A stretch of DNA of 64,000 bases from Actinoallomurus soli (GCF_024055715.1 NZ_JAMXMV010000003.1:310001-374000); one strand, 5' to 3'. Counted from the first letter of the stretch, positions 24,332 through 37,316 are shown. Made by a program: numbers and translations. The notes: generated from the sequence alone by a model not told the origin.

Positions 24332-25594
24332 TCAGATCTCGTACGGCAGGCGCTTGATGCCGTTGTCGAAGCCGGACAGCAGTAACTCCGGCTCGCCGGT
24401 CGCCCGGATCCCCGGCGCCCGGGTGAAGAGCTCACGGAACATCGCGGTCAGCTCCCGCCGCGCCAGATTGGCTCCCAGGCACAGGTGCGGTCCCGGGCCG
24501 CCGAAGCCGACATGCGGGTTCGGATCCCGGGTGATGTCGAAGACGTCCGGGGCGGCGAACACCCTCTCGTCCCGGTTCGCGGATCCGTAGAACAGCACGA
24601 CCTTGTCGCCCTTGCGGTAGGACTGCCCGTTCATCTCGTAGTCGCGGGTCAGGGTACGCCGGAACTGCATGATCGGGGAGGAGTACCGCACGATCTCCTC
24701 GACCGCCCCGCCGATCCGGCCGTCGAAGTCGGCCAGCAGCAGCGCCCGCTGGTCCGGATGGTCGGTGAACAGCCGCAGCCCGTGCGCGAGAGCGTTCCGC
24801 GTCGTCTCGTTCCCGGCGACCAGCAGCAGGTCGAAGAACGCGCCCAGCTCGCGCAGCGACAGCCGCTCGCCGTCGATGTCCGCGGTGACCAGCGCCGACA
24901 CCAGGTCGTCGGCCGGCCGGCGGCGGCGCTCCCGGCCCAGCCGCGCGACCAGGCGGTGCAGCACGACGATGGCCTTGAGGTTGCCGACCAACAGGCGGAG
25001 CGCGCGGAGCCGTACGACGTCGCCGCGGATCCCGGAGTACTCCGTCATGGCGTCCACGCAGGCGGCGACCTTCGGGTGGTCCCGCTCCGGGATGCCCATC
25101 ATCGCGCAGATCACCGCGATGGGCAGGCGGGCGGCGACGTCGGCCACGAAGTCGCCCGAGCGGCGCTCCAGGACGTCGTCGACGATCGCCCGGGCGGTCG
25201 CGGCGATGTGCTCGTCGATGCGGGCGAGCCGGCGCGGGGTGAACGCGCGGGAGACGATCCGCCGCAGCCGGGCGTGACGCGGGTCGTCCATGTTCACCAT
25301 CGGCCGCCCGAACAGCAGGACGATCCACGGTGGCGGCTCGGGCGACGTGGCCGCCGGCTCGCTGCTGAAGACCTTGGCGTTCCGGCTGGCGTGGACGACG
25401 TCGGCGTGGCGTACGAGCGCGTAGAAGCCCCGCCCGTCCCGTACGAACGGCACCCGCCGCTCCCGGACGAACACGGGCCGGTCGCACGAGCGCAGACGCG
25501 CGAAGGCGGCCAGCCGCTCCTCGGCGGGGCGTGCCCAGAAGTCCAGTCCGGCGAGGTCGACGTCGGGCTCTTCGGCCCTGGTTCGCGCGCCCAT
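24332..25594 (-). CDS. cytochrome P450
   Basis: 420 residues, soluble class I bacterial P450. I-helix oxygen-binding motif AGNETTRNA (about residue 253), ExxR in EEIVRYSS (about 291-294) and heme-binding loop GFGGPGPHLCLGANLARRE with Cys372. The N-terminal half has NMDDPRHARLRRIVSRAF. PNPHVGFGGPGPHLCLG resembles the actinobacterial CYP families that act on lipids, sterols or other hydrophobic molecules (CYP124/125/142-like), but substrate cannot be assigned. No ferredoxin or reductase gene is adjacent. It is divergent from the MscS channel and upstream of the glycoside hydrolase. Confidence 0.92.
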   Translation of the reverse strand: MGARTRAEEPDVDLAGLDFWARPAEERLAAFARLRSCDRPVFVRERRVPFVRDGRGFYALVRHADVVHASRNAKVFSSEPAATSPEPPPWIVLLFGRPMVNMDDPRHARLRRIVSRAFTPRRLARIDEHIAATARAIVDDVLERRSGDFVADVAARLPIAVICAMMGIPERDHPKVAACVDAMTEYSGIRGDVVRLRALRLLVGNLKAIVVLHRLVARLGRERRRRPADDLVSALVTADIDGERLSLRELGAFFDLLLVAGNETTRNALAHGLRLFTDHPDQRALLLADFDGRIGGAVEEIVRYSSPIMQFRRTLTRDYEMNGQSYRKGDKVVLFYGSANRDERVFAAPDVFDITRDPNPHVGFGGPGPHLCLGANLARRELTAMFRELFTRAPGIRATGEPELLLSGFDNGIKRLPYEI

Positions 25595-25739
25595 GAGACC
25601 CCCATCGTGGTTCGCGTACCACCTTCTTGGACGCTAACCCGTACGACCGCGGTTGACGCGTTATCGGCCGGATCGTGCCAACCACGAGGCGTTAGGATGC
25701 GCGCGATTCAGGTTCCGAAGCTCGTGAAGGTGGTCGTGC

Positions 25740-26537
25740 GTGAACCAGATCCACCTGGCCGACCAGGTCGCCCGGGTTCGCAGGAGGGCACGGCCATGGC
25801 GTTCGATCATCGCGGCGGTCCTCGCCGTCCTCGCGATGGCCGGGTCGATCCTCGCCCGCCAGCAGGCCCGGCTGTCCGACGGTCAGCGGCTGCCCTGGCA
25901 ACTGGCGGCGGTCGGGTGCGCGGTGGTGTTCTGCCTGCTGGCGTTCGCCGCGACGCTGGGCCTGTCCGGCCGGGCGCGCGACCTTCTGCTGCCCCGCTTC
26001 GGAACCAGCCACGCCACGATGGTGCGGCTCGTCCTCGTGCTGATCGGCGGGCTCACGACCCTCGTGCTCACGCTGCAACTGCTCGGCCTGCCCGTCGGGC
26101 AGCTCGTGCTCGGCGGCGCGCTGACCGGGGTGCTCGTCGGTATCGCGGCCCAGCAGACCCTCGCCAACCTCTTCGCGGGCATCATCCTGCTGCTGTCCAG
26201 GCCCTTCACCGTCGGCGACGAGGTACGCCTGTCGTCCGGGCCGCTGGGCGGGGAGTTCCAGGGCACCGTGCTGGAGATCGGCCTGACGTACGTCCTGCTC
26301 CGGTCCGAGGACGGCGACTACCACCTGCCGAACGCCCAGGTCCTGTCCGCCGCCGTCGGCCCCCCGACCGCCCCCGACCCCGCCGAGGCGACCGTCCCGG
26401 CCACGCCGGACGGTGCGGGTCCGCCGGACGCCTCGACCACGGCCGCCGTGACGGGCATCGCCGCGACGACCGCCGGCGACGAACCCGGGGAAGGGCACGG
26501 ACGCGGCCAGGAGGGCGGACCGGCCACCGGGCGCTGA
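25740..26537 (+). CDS. MscS-family mechanosensitive channel
   Basis: 265 residues from GTG 25740. Three or four membrane segments (SIIAAVLAVLAMAGSIL, LAAVGCAVVFCLLAFAATLGL, TMVRLVLVLIGGLTTLVLTL, VLGGALTGVLVGIAAQQTLANLFAGIILL). The last contains the MscS pore-lining pattern GVLVGIAAQQTLANLFAG, followed by the beta-domain signature RPFTVGDEVRLS and EGTVLEIG-like FQGTVLEIGLTYVLL. The cytoplasmic part is very short and followed by a P/A/T/G-rich tail of about 70 residues instead of the usual C-terminal alpha/beta domain. Expected role is osmotic tension release. Confidence 0.85.
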   Translation: MNQIHLADQVARVRRRARPWRSIIAAVLAVLAMAGSILARQQARLSDGQRLPWQLAAVGCAVVFCLLAFAATLGLSGRARDLLLPRFGTSHATMVRLVLVLIGGLTTLVLTLQLLGLPVGQLVLGGALTGVLVGIAAQQTLANLFAGIILLLSRPFTVGDEVRLSSGPLGGEFQGTVLEIGLTYVLLRSEDGDYHLPNAQVLSAAVGPPTAPDPAEATVPATPDGAGPPDASTTAAVTGIAATTAGDEPGEGHGRGQEGGPATGR

Positions 26538-26568
26538 CCGGCCACCGGATGCCGACCGCCGCGGGGGG

Positions 26569-26835
26569 TCAAGCGCCACGTCGACGTGCGCGGGACCGAC
26601 GAGACCGGCTCGTGGAGCGCGCGTCGTGGCTGAGCAGGAGCTCGAGCACGGCACGGGCCGCGCGGCGCCGGGCCGGCCCGCAGAACACGGCGGCCAGCGC
26701 GAGGACCATGATGAGGAGCCAGTACAACAGCACCGGCACCAAGAGGATCAAGAGCCCACCGGCGGCATGCCCCGCGAGCTGAAGGGATGCGCTTCCAAAG
26801 GCGGCTCCAGCCGTGAGGCGACCCAATCCTCGCAT
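26569..26835 (-). CDS. small membrane protein
   Basis: 88 residues, unrecognised. One long hydrophobic region (GGLLILLVPVLLYWLLIMVL and on to LALAAVFCG) could form one or two helices, followed by a highly basic C-terminus (SRSRRSRARRRG). AGGAG lies seven bases before the ATG. It is convergent with the MscS gene. Confidence 0.5.
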   Translation of the reverse strand: MRGLGRLTAGAAFGSASLQLAGHAAGGLLILLVPVLLYWLLIMVLALAAVFCGPARRRAARAVLELLLSHDARSTSRSRRSRARRRGA

Positions 26836-26958
26836 CTCCCCGCTCCTGTCCTCGCTCGCACGCCGGCTCCTGCTGGGCGGACGCGTACCGAGGAGATATA
26901 AGGAAGCGAGGTATGGGGCTTGCCTCCCTTTCAGGATGCGTAGGCCGTCGGAGAACTG

Positions 26959-29900
26959 TCAAGTCAGGTCGTCGGCGGAGAAGACGATGTCCTCCAGGAA
27001 TTCGACGACGAGCATCCCGTCGCTGCTGCGCAGGTTGGCCCCGAAGGCGTTGCTCATGTTCCTCCGGGTGGCCCAGAGGACAAGGTACTTGCCCTGCGAC
27101 TGCAGCGTCTGAGTGATGGCCTGGTAATCGCCGTCCCCGGTTCCGATGACGAACGCGCTCAACTCGTTGTCGCGAAGCGCGGCATGAATGTGTTCCTTCA
27201 GGACATGGTCCGAGGCGTTGGCCTTGTCCGCGCCGGCGATGTCGGGCTGGTAGCCGGCGGCCTTGTAGGACATCTGGTCGCCCTCGAGGTAGGCCACATG
27301 CCAGTTCGCGACGGCCCATCTGATCATTGGATTGCCGTGCCGGGCCGCCGCCTTCAGCAGTCGGTTCCCCAACTCGTCACCGCGGATCCGGCGTTCGAGG
27401 CGAGCCCGTTCGTGCACCGGGCGTTCTTCGATGAGCTCCATCAGCGAGCGCTTGATGTTCTCCACGTCGAGGAACACCCCGAGCGGCTGGTTGGCCGCCT
27501 TGGCCGAGGTGTCCACCTGCGCTTCGCTGATCACCCGGGCGAGCAGGCTCTCGAGGTACCGTTCCAGGAACCCGCCGCGGATGCGCCAGCGGTCGCCGTC
27601 CGCGGATTCTTCGAGGGTCAGGAGTTCCAGCGCCGCCATCGTGTCGACGTACATCCCGGGTGACTGGATTCCCGAACGCGCGCACGCCTGGAACAGCTCG
27701 CTCGTCGTCACTCCGCGGCGCGGGCCGGGCTGGTGCTTGAGGATCAGGAAGGCGATCTGCCGGTGCGCCTCGGTCACCACGCCCTCTTCTTCGTTCCACC
27801 ACCAGTCGCTCACCCGCGACTCGGTGGCCGCGACGTCGGCGGCGCGGATGATGTCTCCGGGCAGGACCACGCGGCGCTGCTCCCGGTTGAGGGCGGTGAC
27901 GGCGCCGGCGGCCAGCACCTGGATCACCCACGGGTGGCCCTCGGTGAGGTCCCACAGCAGGTCGAGCGATTCGGGCAGCCAGCGGACGTCGTCCCGCTGA
28001 AGGGGGACCGTGACGATCCGCGTCATGGCCGACCTGTCGACGAAGGAGATGTTGTACGGCTGCATGTTGGCCCACAGGCGGCTCTCCACTCGGCGCTTGG
28101 TCGCGTCGTACGACTCCGACCCGGTGCAGAGGAAAAGCAGGTCGGACTCGGACTGCACCTTCGTGCGCAGCCAGGACAGCATGCTGCCGCTGAGCTCCTC
28201 CGCGGGGTCGTTGATGCGTCTGACGACCTCCTGCAGTTCGTCGAAACAGATCAGGATCTGCCGTCCCGTCCGGCGTTGCAGGTCCCGCAGCGAGGTCTCG
28301 AAGACGGTCCACGGCGCGTCGAGTTCGAAGTCGGCGGCACCCGGTAGGGGGATCTCGTAGTCCGCGAACTCCGGATACTCCCGCAGGGAAAGCTGCGCCT
28401 TGCGAAGGAGCTCGCGGATGAGCCGTTTGTCGTTCAGCCCCGTGTCGATGTCGAAGTCGACCATGAGGGTGAGCACCTCTGGGGCGCAGACCCTGCCGAG
28501 GTGGCGTACGAGAGTCGACTTGCCGACCTTACGAATGCCGTTCACGAAGTAGAGCCGCCGCATCCGTCCGCCGGCGAATGCCTCGCGCAGTTCACGGAGC
28601 TCCCGATCTCGTCCCTGGAAGAGATCGACTCGGTCGGCCGCGACGGGTGCCGCGAGCACGAACCGCTCGGTCACGGGCACCGGATCACCCGGCGGGCCGA
28701 CCGGTACGTCGGCACGCGCGTGGACCTCCCGCTCGACGCCGAGCGAGTCCCAGGTGACGTGGCAGAGGACCTTGCAGGCCGCCGGGGCGGGCGCGCCGGT
28801 CAGCTGAACCTCGACATCGACGAGCCGCCGTTCCTCCGGCGGGATCTCGTCCAGAGTGACCAGTGGATTGAGCACTGTCAGCTCGGGGGTCTCGGAGCTG
28901 AACGCGACGCGCACCCGCCGGGCCGCCTCGACGGCCGGGTTGTGGAGCCGGATGGCCAATCTGGTCCTGACGTCCTGATCGGTCAAGGTCATGTGCAGGT
29001 CGGGCGGCATCGTCAGGTTGAGGTCGGGGACACCGCGCAAGTGGGCCGCGAGCCCCTGAACGACGTTCAGCGAGGCCCGCGCCAGACCCCGCAACTCCAG
29101 CGGGACGCCGTCCAGCGCCTGCGCAAGCGCCTGACCGTGTTCACGCATCTCCGCGTCCAGCGCTTGGGCGCGCGTTTCGTTCACGCCGCGCTGGAACTCG
29201 CTCGCCAGGGCGGAGATCGCCCGAATCGCCTTGATCGCCGGCTGCGGGCCGGACCGGCCGAGAGCAGCGGCGGCGGTCAGGAGGTCGTCCGTCTCGGCGG
29301 CCAGAGCGGATAGGCCCTGGGCCGAAGAGACGTGTTCGAAGCGTGGCGCGAGGCGGTCCACGATCTCTTGGGCCGCCGTGGCGCTGAGCCCGTCCGGCTG
29401 CGGTCCGCGGGTCCGATCGGAGCCGCCGGTCGGTCTCGCCTCGGAGTGACCGGCCTGCCGCGAGCCCACCGGGCCGACCGGGCCGACCGGGCCGAGCTTC
29501 TCCTCCCAGACCCGTACCTCGCTCGGGCTCAGGGTGGTCTTCTGCCAGTTCTTGCGGAGCTCCCGAAGCGCCTCTTCCTGGAAGCCGTGACGCATTCCCC
29601 AGGTGAGGAGACGCTTGAACGGGCCACTGGCCATCTCCGGTCGCCGTTGTTTGGCGCTGGTCCGGAGGGTTCGCTCCATGCTCTGGCATCGGGCGCGCCA
29701 GGAGCCGGGGAGATCCCCCGCGTGCTCGTACAGGTCGGCCAGGCACTCCCAGTTCTTGTAACTGTAGAACTCGCCGGGGTAGGTCAACCGCTGCTGGAAC
29801 CATTCGATGCCGGCGTCCAGGAGGTGAAGCCCGACGAAGTCCCTCGCCGCTTGATCGAGCTTGCGGACATCGATCCGCTCGGCCGGATTGGGGAACTCAT

Positions 29901-31320
29901 GGTCGGGATCGCTCAGGAGCGCGCTCAACCTGCGCAGATGCTCCGACGAAGCCGTGCGCTCGCCGGTCTCGACGCCTTCGCGGGCACTCGCCAGGGCGCC
30001 GAGCAAACGCGCCTCCGGATAGTGGAACTTCGCGTACAGCCGCTGCTGGATCTCCGTCCGCCCCTGCTGCAGTGCCCAGAGCATGGCGAGGTCCAGCGCG
30101 CCGGCGGGGTGGCGTTCCAGGTCGAGCACCGGCAGCAGCGCATCGAGTGCGTCGGCGGTGAGCGCGGGCACCCGGCTGAGTGAGACGGCCAGGTTCCAGT
30201 AAGCGGTGCCATTGCGCTCCCGGTCGAATCGCTCGTCGGCGATGACCCCCTGGTAAAGGCTTATGGCTTCGTGGATCTCACCCGGGCGGCCGAGTTTGGC
30301 GTAGGCGTAGGCGAGCCACATCCGGGTGTAGACGTTCTGTCCACGGCGCAGCCACAGGTTGCGGAGATCGAGGATGGCGCCGCGATCGTTACGGTCGAGT
30401 TTGGCCTTGGCGTTCAGCCACTGGGGGTCCTGTACTCCCGGCCGGGAGAAGACCTTGCGTTCCGGAGGAGTGACCTCCTGGGTGACGTTCAGCCTCAGCA
30501 TGAGGTTCTGGGTGAGGAGGTCTTCCACGTCCGCCAACGCGTCGATGAGCGAGCCGTTGTCGCCGGAGGACACCGCCTCTTCGAGTCGCTCCAGCGACTC
30601 CGGTCCCAGCAGGTCCGTCAGAGGCTGCGGCAAGGCGTATTCTTCTTCGGCGAAGCGCAGGGCGTGGGGAGCGACGTGCCGAGCGATCTCCCGCCACCTC
30701 GCCTGAACGCTCTTCATGTGATGGGGGAGAACGAGCCCGAGCACCGCGGTGATGTTGTTCCGGACCAACCGCTGCTCGAAATTGACATCCCCGCCATTCG
30801 CCTCGCGCAGGCTCTCCAGCTCACGCAGGATGACTTCATTGATCCTGATCCGGTATTGGAGGGTGATCGATTGCCCGTGGACCTTGTTGATCAGCTCTTC
30901 GAGCTCGGTGATCAGAGCATCGACCGATCCGTCCTCTGAGGCGCCGATCTCTCGTACCTGCTGCCGGATCATCACGTCGCAGGCCGCCTGCAGACAGAGC
31001 CGCATCTGCCGTGACGGTCCGCCGCCGACCCGGCCCCCTCGGGCCAGCTCGTGCGCGACGTTGAGCCTGTCGAGCGCGTCCTCGGTGTCGTCCGAATCCG
31101 CCTGCGCGCGGGCAATGGCGACCAGGCCCTCGATCAGAGCCGCCAGCTCGCCATCGGCGAGCGCATCGCTCGGCGCCATGGCGCTTAACTTCTCCAGCAC
31201 GGTGGTCAGTTGTGCGCCTTCGTGCGGAGGCAGCAGACCGAGGTGGTCTCTCGCATTGTCGATCTCAACGGCGACGAGATCTTCTAGTTCAACGCCTGCG
31301 ATGAATCGCCACATACGCAT
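26959..31320 (-). CDS. NTPase fused to a C-terminal NYN/LabA-type ribonuclease domain
   Basis: 1453 residues, start ATG 31320 with AAGG upstream. Residues 1-620 are alpha-helical with TPR-like stretches (NVYTRMWLAYAYAKLGRPGEI, GTAYWNLAVSLSR). A Gly/Pro linker is near 630-660 and a beta-sandwich-like region at about 790-900. An AAA/STAND-type NTPase spans about 905-1270: Walker A NGIRKVGKSTL (K931), Walker B ILICFDELQEVV, and a winged-helix tail. The final 170 residues are an NYN (PIN-like) nuclease: FLDVENIKRSL (about 1282), KANASDHVLKEHI and VIGTGDGDYQAI supply the acidic residues. The architecture of sensor repeats, signalling NTPase and RNase effector suggests a conflict or antiviral protein; no phage data exist. 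A solitary gene with a palindrome upstream. Confidence 0.8.
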   Translation of the reverse strand: MRMWRFIAGVELEDLVAVEIDNARDHLGLLPPHEGAQLTTVLEKLSAMAPSDALADGELAALIEGLVAIARAQADSDDTEDALDRLNVAHELARGGRVGGGPSRQMRLCLQAACDVMIRQQVREIGASEDGSVDALITELEELINKVHGQSITLQYRIRINEVILRELESLREANGGDVNFEQRLVRNNITAVLGLVLPHHMKSVQARWREIARHVAPHALRFAEEEYALPQPLTDLLGPESLERLEEAVSSGDNGSLIDALADVEDLLTQNLMLRLNVTQEVTPPERKVFSRPGVQDPQWLNAKAKLDRNDRGAILDLRNLWLRRGQNVYTRMWLAYAYAKLGRPGEIHEAISLYQGVIADERFDRERNGTAYWNLAVSLSRVPALTADALDALLPVLDLERHPAGALDLAMLWALQQGRTEIQQRLYAKFHYPEARLLGALASAREGVETGERTASSEHLRRLSALLSDPDHEFPNPAERIDVRKLDQAARDFVGLHLLDAGIEWFQQRLTYPGEFYSYKNWECLADLYEHAGDLPGSWRARCQSMERTLRTSAKQRRPEMASGPFKRLLTWGMRHGFQEEALRELRKNWQKTTLSPSEVRVWEEKLGPVGPVGPVGSRQAGHSEARPTGGSDRTRGPQPDGLSATAAQEIVDRLAPRFEHVSSAQGLSALAAETDDLLTAAAALGRSGPQPAIKAIRAISALASEFQRGVNETRAQALDAEMREHGQALAQALDGVPLELRGLARASLNVVQGLAAHLRGVPDLNLTMPPDLHMTLTDQDVRTRLAIRLHNPAVEAARRVRVAFSSETPELTVLNPLVTLDEIPPEERRLVDVEVQLTGAPAPAACKVLCHVTWDSLGVEREVHARADVPVGPPGDPVPVTERFVLAAPVAADRVDLFQGRDRELRELREAFAGGRMRRLYFVNGIRKVGKSTLVRHLGRVCAPEVLTLMVDFDIDTGLNDKRLIRELLRKAQLSLREYPEFADYEIPLPGAADFELDAPWTVFETSLRDLQRRTGRQILICFDELQEVVRRINDPAEELSGSMLSWLRTKVQSESDLLFLCTGSESYDATKRRVESRLWANMQPYNISFVDRSAMTRIVTVPLQRDDVRWLPESLDLLWDLTEGHPWVIQVLAAGAVTALNREQRRVVLPGDIIRAADVAATESRVSDWWWNEEEGVVTEAHRQIAFLILKHQPGPRRGVTTSELFQACARSGIQSPGMYVDTMAALELLTLEESADGDRWRIRGGFLERYLESLLARVISEAQVDTSAKAANQPLGVFLDVENIKRSLMELIEERPVHERARLERRIRGDELGNRLLKAAARHGNPMIRWAVANWHVAYLEGDQMSYKAAGYQPDIAGADKANASDHVLKEHIHAALRDNELSAFVIGTGDGDYQAITQTLQSQGKYLVLWATRRNMSNAFGANLRSSDGMLVVEFLEDIVFSADDLT

Positions 31321-31373
31321 GGAATACCTTCGCTGCAGGTCAGGACTAATGCGTTAGCGGACAAGGCCGCATA

Positions 31374-31397
31374 GGTTTGCACTAATTGGTGTAAACC
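31374..31397. promoter_or_regulatory. 24-bp imperfect palindrome upstream of the NYN-NTPase gene
   Basis: Arms GGTTTGCAC and GGTGTAAACC are centred on TAATT, 54 bp upstream of the gene start. On the minus strand the palindrome holds TTTACA with TATGCG 16 bases on, a possible -35/-10 pair; TATAGT further upstream is another -10 candidate. A second, smaller palindrome (CTAATGCGTTAG, 31346-31357) lies closer to the start. The rest of 31321-31620 shows no gene. Operator function is inferred. Confidence 0.5.
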
Positions 31398-31620
31398 CCC
31401 GTGAGATGCATTCACTATACGCTCGGGTTTCGCACAGGGGAAGCAGTCGGCAGTGCACGAATAGTTGATCTTCCGGCAGCGCGACGACGACGAATCACCC
31501 CGCCCGGGCCATGGCGAATCCGGAGCAGGAAGTCCTTCGAATCAGGGTTGCCTGAAATGGCCGATTCGGTCCGGAGTTCCCCACCATCACGGCGCACGGA
31601 AGCCGGTCGTGACCCCCTTC

Positions 31621-31646
31621 GGTTCGTGGCCGCGCGGCCGCGAACC
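31621..31646 (-). terminator. hairpin at the kinase stop codon
   Basis: GGTTCG (31621-31626) pairs with CGAACC (31641-31646), enclosing the self-complementary GGCCGCGCGGCC. It abuts the TAG stop of the minus-strand kinase gene (31646-31648). No U tract; probably a transcript-end or stability structure. Confidence 0.5.
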
Positions 31647-32944
31647 TAGTGGTGCCTGCCGTGCCCGGGCTTCTTGTGCTTCGGCGGGCGAGGCATCGTC
31701 CGCTTCGGCGGGGGCTGCACCTTGTGGACGGGCCTCCGGTGCGCGGTCGGCGACGGCCGGGAGACCGGGTGCGAGGACACCGGGCGCGCGGAGACGGGTG
31801 CCGAGGAGGACGGCGTGGCGGCAGGGTGGTGCGGTGACGTCGGGCGGGCGAACCAGCCGACTCCCCCGGCCAGCAGAGCGATCGCCAGCCCTCCGATCGC
31901 CAGCGGAAGCGCCCGGCCCCGCCGGACCGGCTCGTCGGCGACCGGCGGCACCGCCAGCACCTGGGTCGCGCCACCCGGCGGTGCGCCGAGCGGCGGGTGG
32001 CCCGACGCGGCACCCACCGGCGCGGGGCTCACCGCGGCGCCGACCGGGTACGCCGGGGGCACCGTGGCCCCGTCGACCCGCGTGCCGCCGGCGATCGTCA
32101 CGCCCGGATCGGCGCGCAGCCGGGCGGCCCGGTCGGCGACGACCGCCGCTCCGGCGGGCCGCGCCGCCGGGTCCTTGGCCGTCAGCGCGCGGACCAGGTC
32201 GCGGACGCCGGACGGCACGGACGCCGGGAGCTCGGGCAGCGGGGTGTCGCGGTGGGCGACGAGCACGGCGGTCGCCGGCCCTTCGTACGGAGGCCGGCCG
32301 GTGAGCAGCTCGAACGCGATGATGCCCAGCGCGTACAGGTCGGCGGCGGCCGTCGCCTGCTTGCCCGTCGCCTGCTCGGGCGCGAGGTACAGCGGGGTGC
32401 CCATCAGCATGCCGGTCCGGGTGAGCGGAATGGCGTCCACCGCGCGGGCGATCCCGAAGTCGGTGATCTTTATGGTGCCGTCGCGGCCCACCAGGAGGTT
32501 CCCGGGCTTGACGTCGCGGTGCACGAGCCCGGCGGCGTGCGCCACCGCCAGGGCGGCCGAGGCCGACGCGACGATCTCGAGCACGCGGTCCGGCGGCATC
32601 GGCGCGTCCCGTGCGATCGTCGCCGCGAGGGACTCCCCCTCGACGTACTCCATGACGAGGTACGGCGGCTCGTCGTCACGGCCCTCGTCGTAGTCGAAGA
32701 CCTGGGCGATGCCGGGATGCGACAGGGCGGCGGCGTTCCGCGCCTCCAGGCGGAACCGCTGGCGGAACTCCACGCTGTCGGCGTACTCGCCGCGCAGGAG
32801 CTTGACCGCGACCGGGCGGCCGAGGGCGGTGTCCTCCGCCCGCCAGACCTCACCCTGGCCGCCGACGGCGATGCGCGCGACCAGGCGGTACCGGTCGCCG
32901 AGCACCGTGGTGGGGCCGAATGTGACAGTCATCGTTCGCGCCAC
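31646..32944 (-). CDS. transmembrane serine/threonine protein kinase (PknB-like, no PASTA)
   Basis: 432 residues (GTG 32944, or ATG 32932 four codons later). Hanks-type kinase domain at about 16-275: glycine loop ARIAVGGQGEVWRA (note GGQGEV), VAVKLL lysine, catalytic loop VHRDVKPGNLLV, DFG in ITDFGIARAV, then APEQATGKQATAAADLYALG. A P/A/G-rich juxtamembrane region leads to one membrane helix (ALPLAIGGLAIALLAGGVGWF, about 340-360). The extracellular part is only about 70 residues, S/P-rich and ending in a K/H/G-rich tail (PKHKKPGHGRHH), with no PASTA repeats. Ligand and substrates unknown. Confidence 0.92.
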   Translation of the reverse strand: MARTMTVTFGPTTVLGDRYRLVARIAVGGQGEVWRAEDTALGRPVAVKLLRGEYADSVEFRQRFRLEARNAAALSHPGIAQVFDYDEGRDDEPPYLVMEYVEGESLAATIARDAPMPPDRVLEIVASASAALAVAHAAGLVHRDVKPGNLLVGRDGTIKITDFGIARAVDAIPLTRTGMLMGTPLYLAPEQATGKQATAAADLYALGIIAFELLTGRPPYEGPATAVLVAHRDTPLPELPASVPSGVRDLVRALTAKDPAARPAGAAVVADRAARLRADPGVTIAGGTRVDGATVPPAYPVGAAVSPAPVGAASGHPPLGAPPGGATQVLAVPPVADEPVRRGRALPLAIGGLAIALLAGGVGWFARPTSPHHPAATPSSSAPVSARPVSSHPVSRPSPTAHRRPVHKVQPPPKRTMPRPPKHKKPGHGRHH

Positions 32945-32968
32945 GATACCGACACCGGGCGCCAGGGA

Positions 32969-36308
<3,340 letters not shown>

Positions 36309-36443
36309 GCCGTCTCTCTCCGCTCCACCGTCGCCGACACTGATCGCTTCCGAAGCTTCTCACGATAGCCTCGGCCGTGCGAACCGGATTGGACGGTTTG
36401 CCCTACGGCATCCCTCCCGCGGCATCGAGGAAAGGTCTTCCCC

Positions 36444-37313
36444 GTGACCGACGACGCGCACGCATCCGATCGGCAGCACCCCGGAATCGACCACCGACCC
36501 CCCTCCTCCCCCGCCGAGCCCGAACGACCGGCGCCACCGGAGATCGACACGACCGTGCCGCACTCGGCGCGCATCTGGAACTACTGGCTCGGCGGAAAGG
36601 ACAATTACCCCGTCGACCGGAAGGCCGGCGACGAGTTCACCGAGATCTTCCCGGGCATCGTCGACGCCGCCCGCGCCGTACGGCACTTCCTCGCCCGCGC
36701 GGTGCGCCACCTGGCGGAGGACGTCGGGATCCGGCAGTTCCTGGACATCGGCACGGGCCTGCCGACCGTGGACAACACCCATGAGATCGCCCAGCGGGTC
36801 GCCCCCGAGTCGCGGATCGTCTACGTCGACAACGACCCGCTCGTGCTGGCGCACGCCCGCGCCCTCCTGACCAGCACGGCCGAGGGGGCCACCGACTACA
36901 TCGACGCGGACGTCCGCGACCCCGACCGCATCCTCGAGGCGGCCGCCGAGACCCTCGACTTCGGCCGCCCGGTCGGGCTGATGCTGATGGGCATCATGGG
37001 GCACCTCGACGACCGGGACGGCCCGCACGCGATCGTGCGCCGGCTGCTGGACGCCCTGCCGTCCGGCAGCCACCTCGTGCTGAACGACGGCACCGACGCC
37101 GATCCCAAGCGGCGGGAGGCGCACCAGCGGTACAACCGCGGCGGCGCCGTGCCGTACCACCTGCGTTCGCCCGAGGAGATCACCCGGTTCTTCGACGGCC
37201 TGGAGCTCCTGGAGCCCGGCGTGGTTCCCGTCTCCCAGTGGCGTCCGGAGCACAGCCCCTTCGGCCTCCCGCCCCGCGTCGAGACGCTCGGCGGGATGGG
37301 CCGCAAACCCTGA
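36444..37313 (+). CDS. DUF574-family SAM-dependent methyltransferase
   Basis: 289 residues from GTG 36444 (GAGG and AAAGG upstream). Family hallmarks: VPHSARIWNYWLGGKDNYPVD near residue 40, FLDIGTGLPTVDNTHE (SAM motif I), VVYVDNDPLVLAHA-type acidic strand (here IVYVDNDPLVLAHARALL), YIDADVRDP, and VPYHLRSPEEITRFFDGLELLEPGVV. This family (Methyltransf_19) is abundant in actinobacteria and mostly uncharacterised. The first 35 residues are a P/H/D-rich extension. It is convergent with its paralogue at 37317-38126, three bases away. Confidence 0.87.
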   Translation: MTDDAHASDRQHPGIDHRPPSSPAEPERPAPPEIDTTVPHSARIWNYWLGGKDNYPVDRKAGDEFTEIFPGIVDAARAVRHFLARAVRHLAEDVGIRQFLDIGTGLPTVDNTHEIAQRVAPESRIVYVDNDPLVLAHARALLTSTAEGATDYIDADVRDPDRILEAAAETLDFGRPVGLMLMGIMGHLDDRDGPHAIVRRLLDALPSGSHLVLNDGTDADPKRREAHQRYNRGGAVPYHLRSPEEITRFFDGLELLEPGVVPVSQWRPEHSPFGLPPRVETLGGMGRKP

Positions 37314-37316
37314 CGG

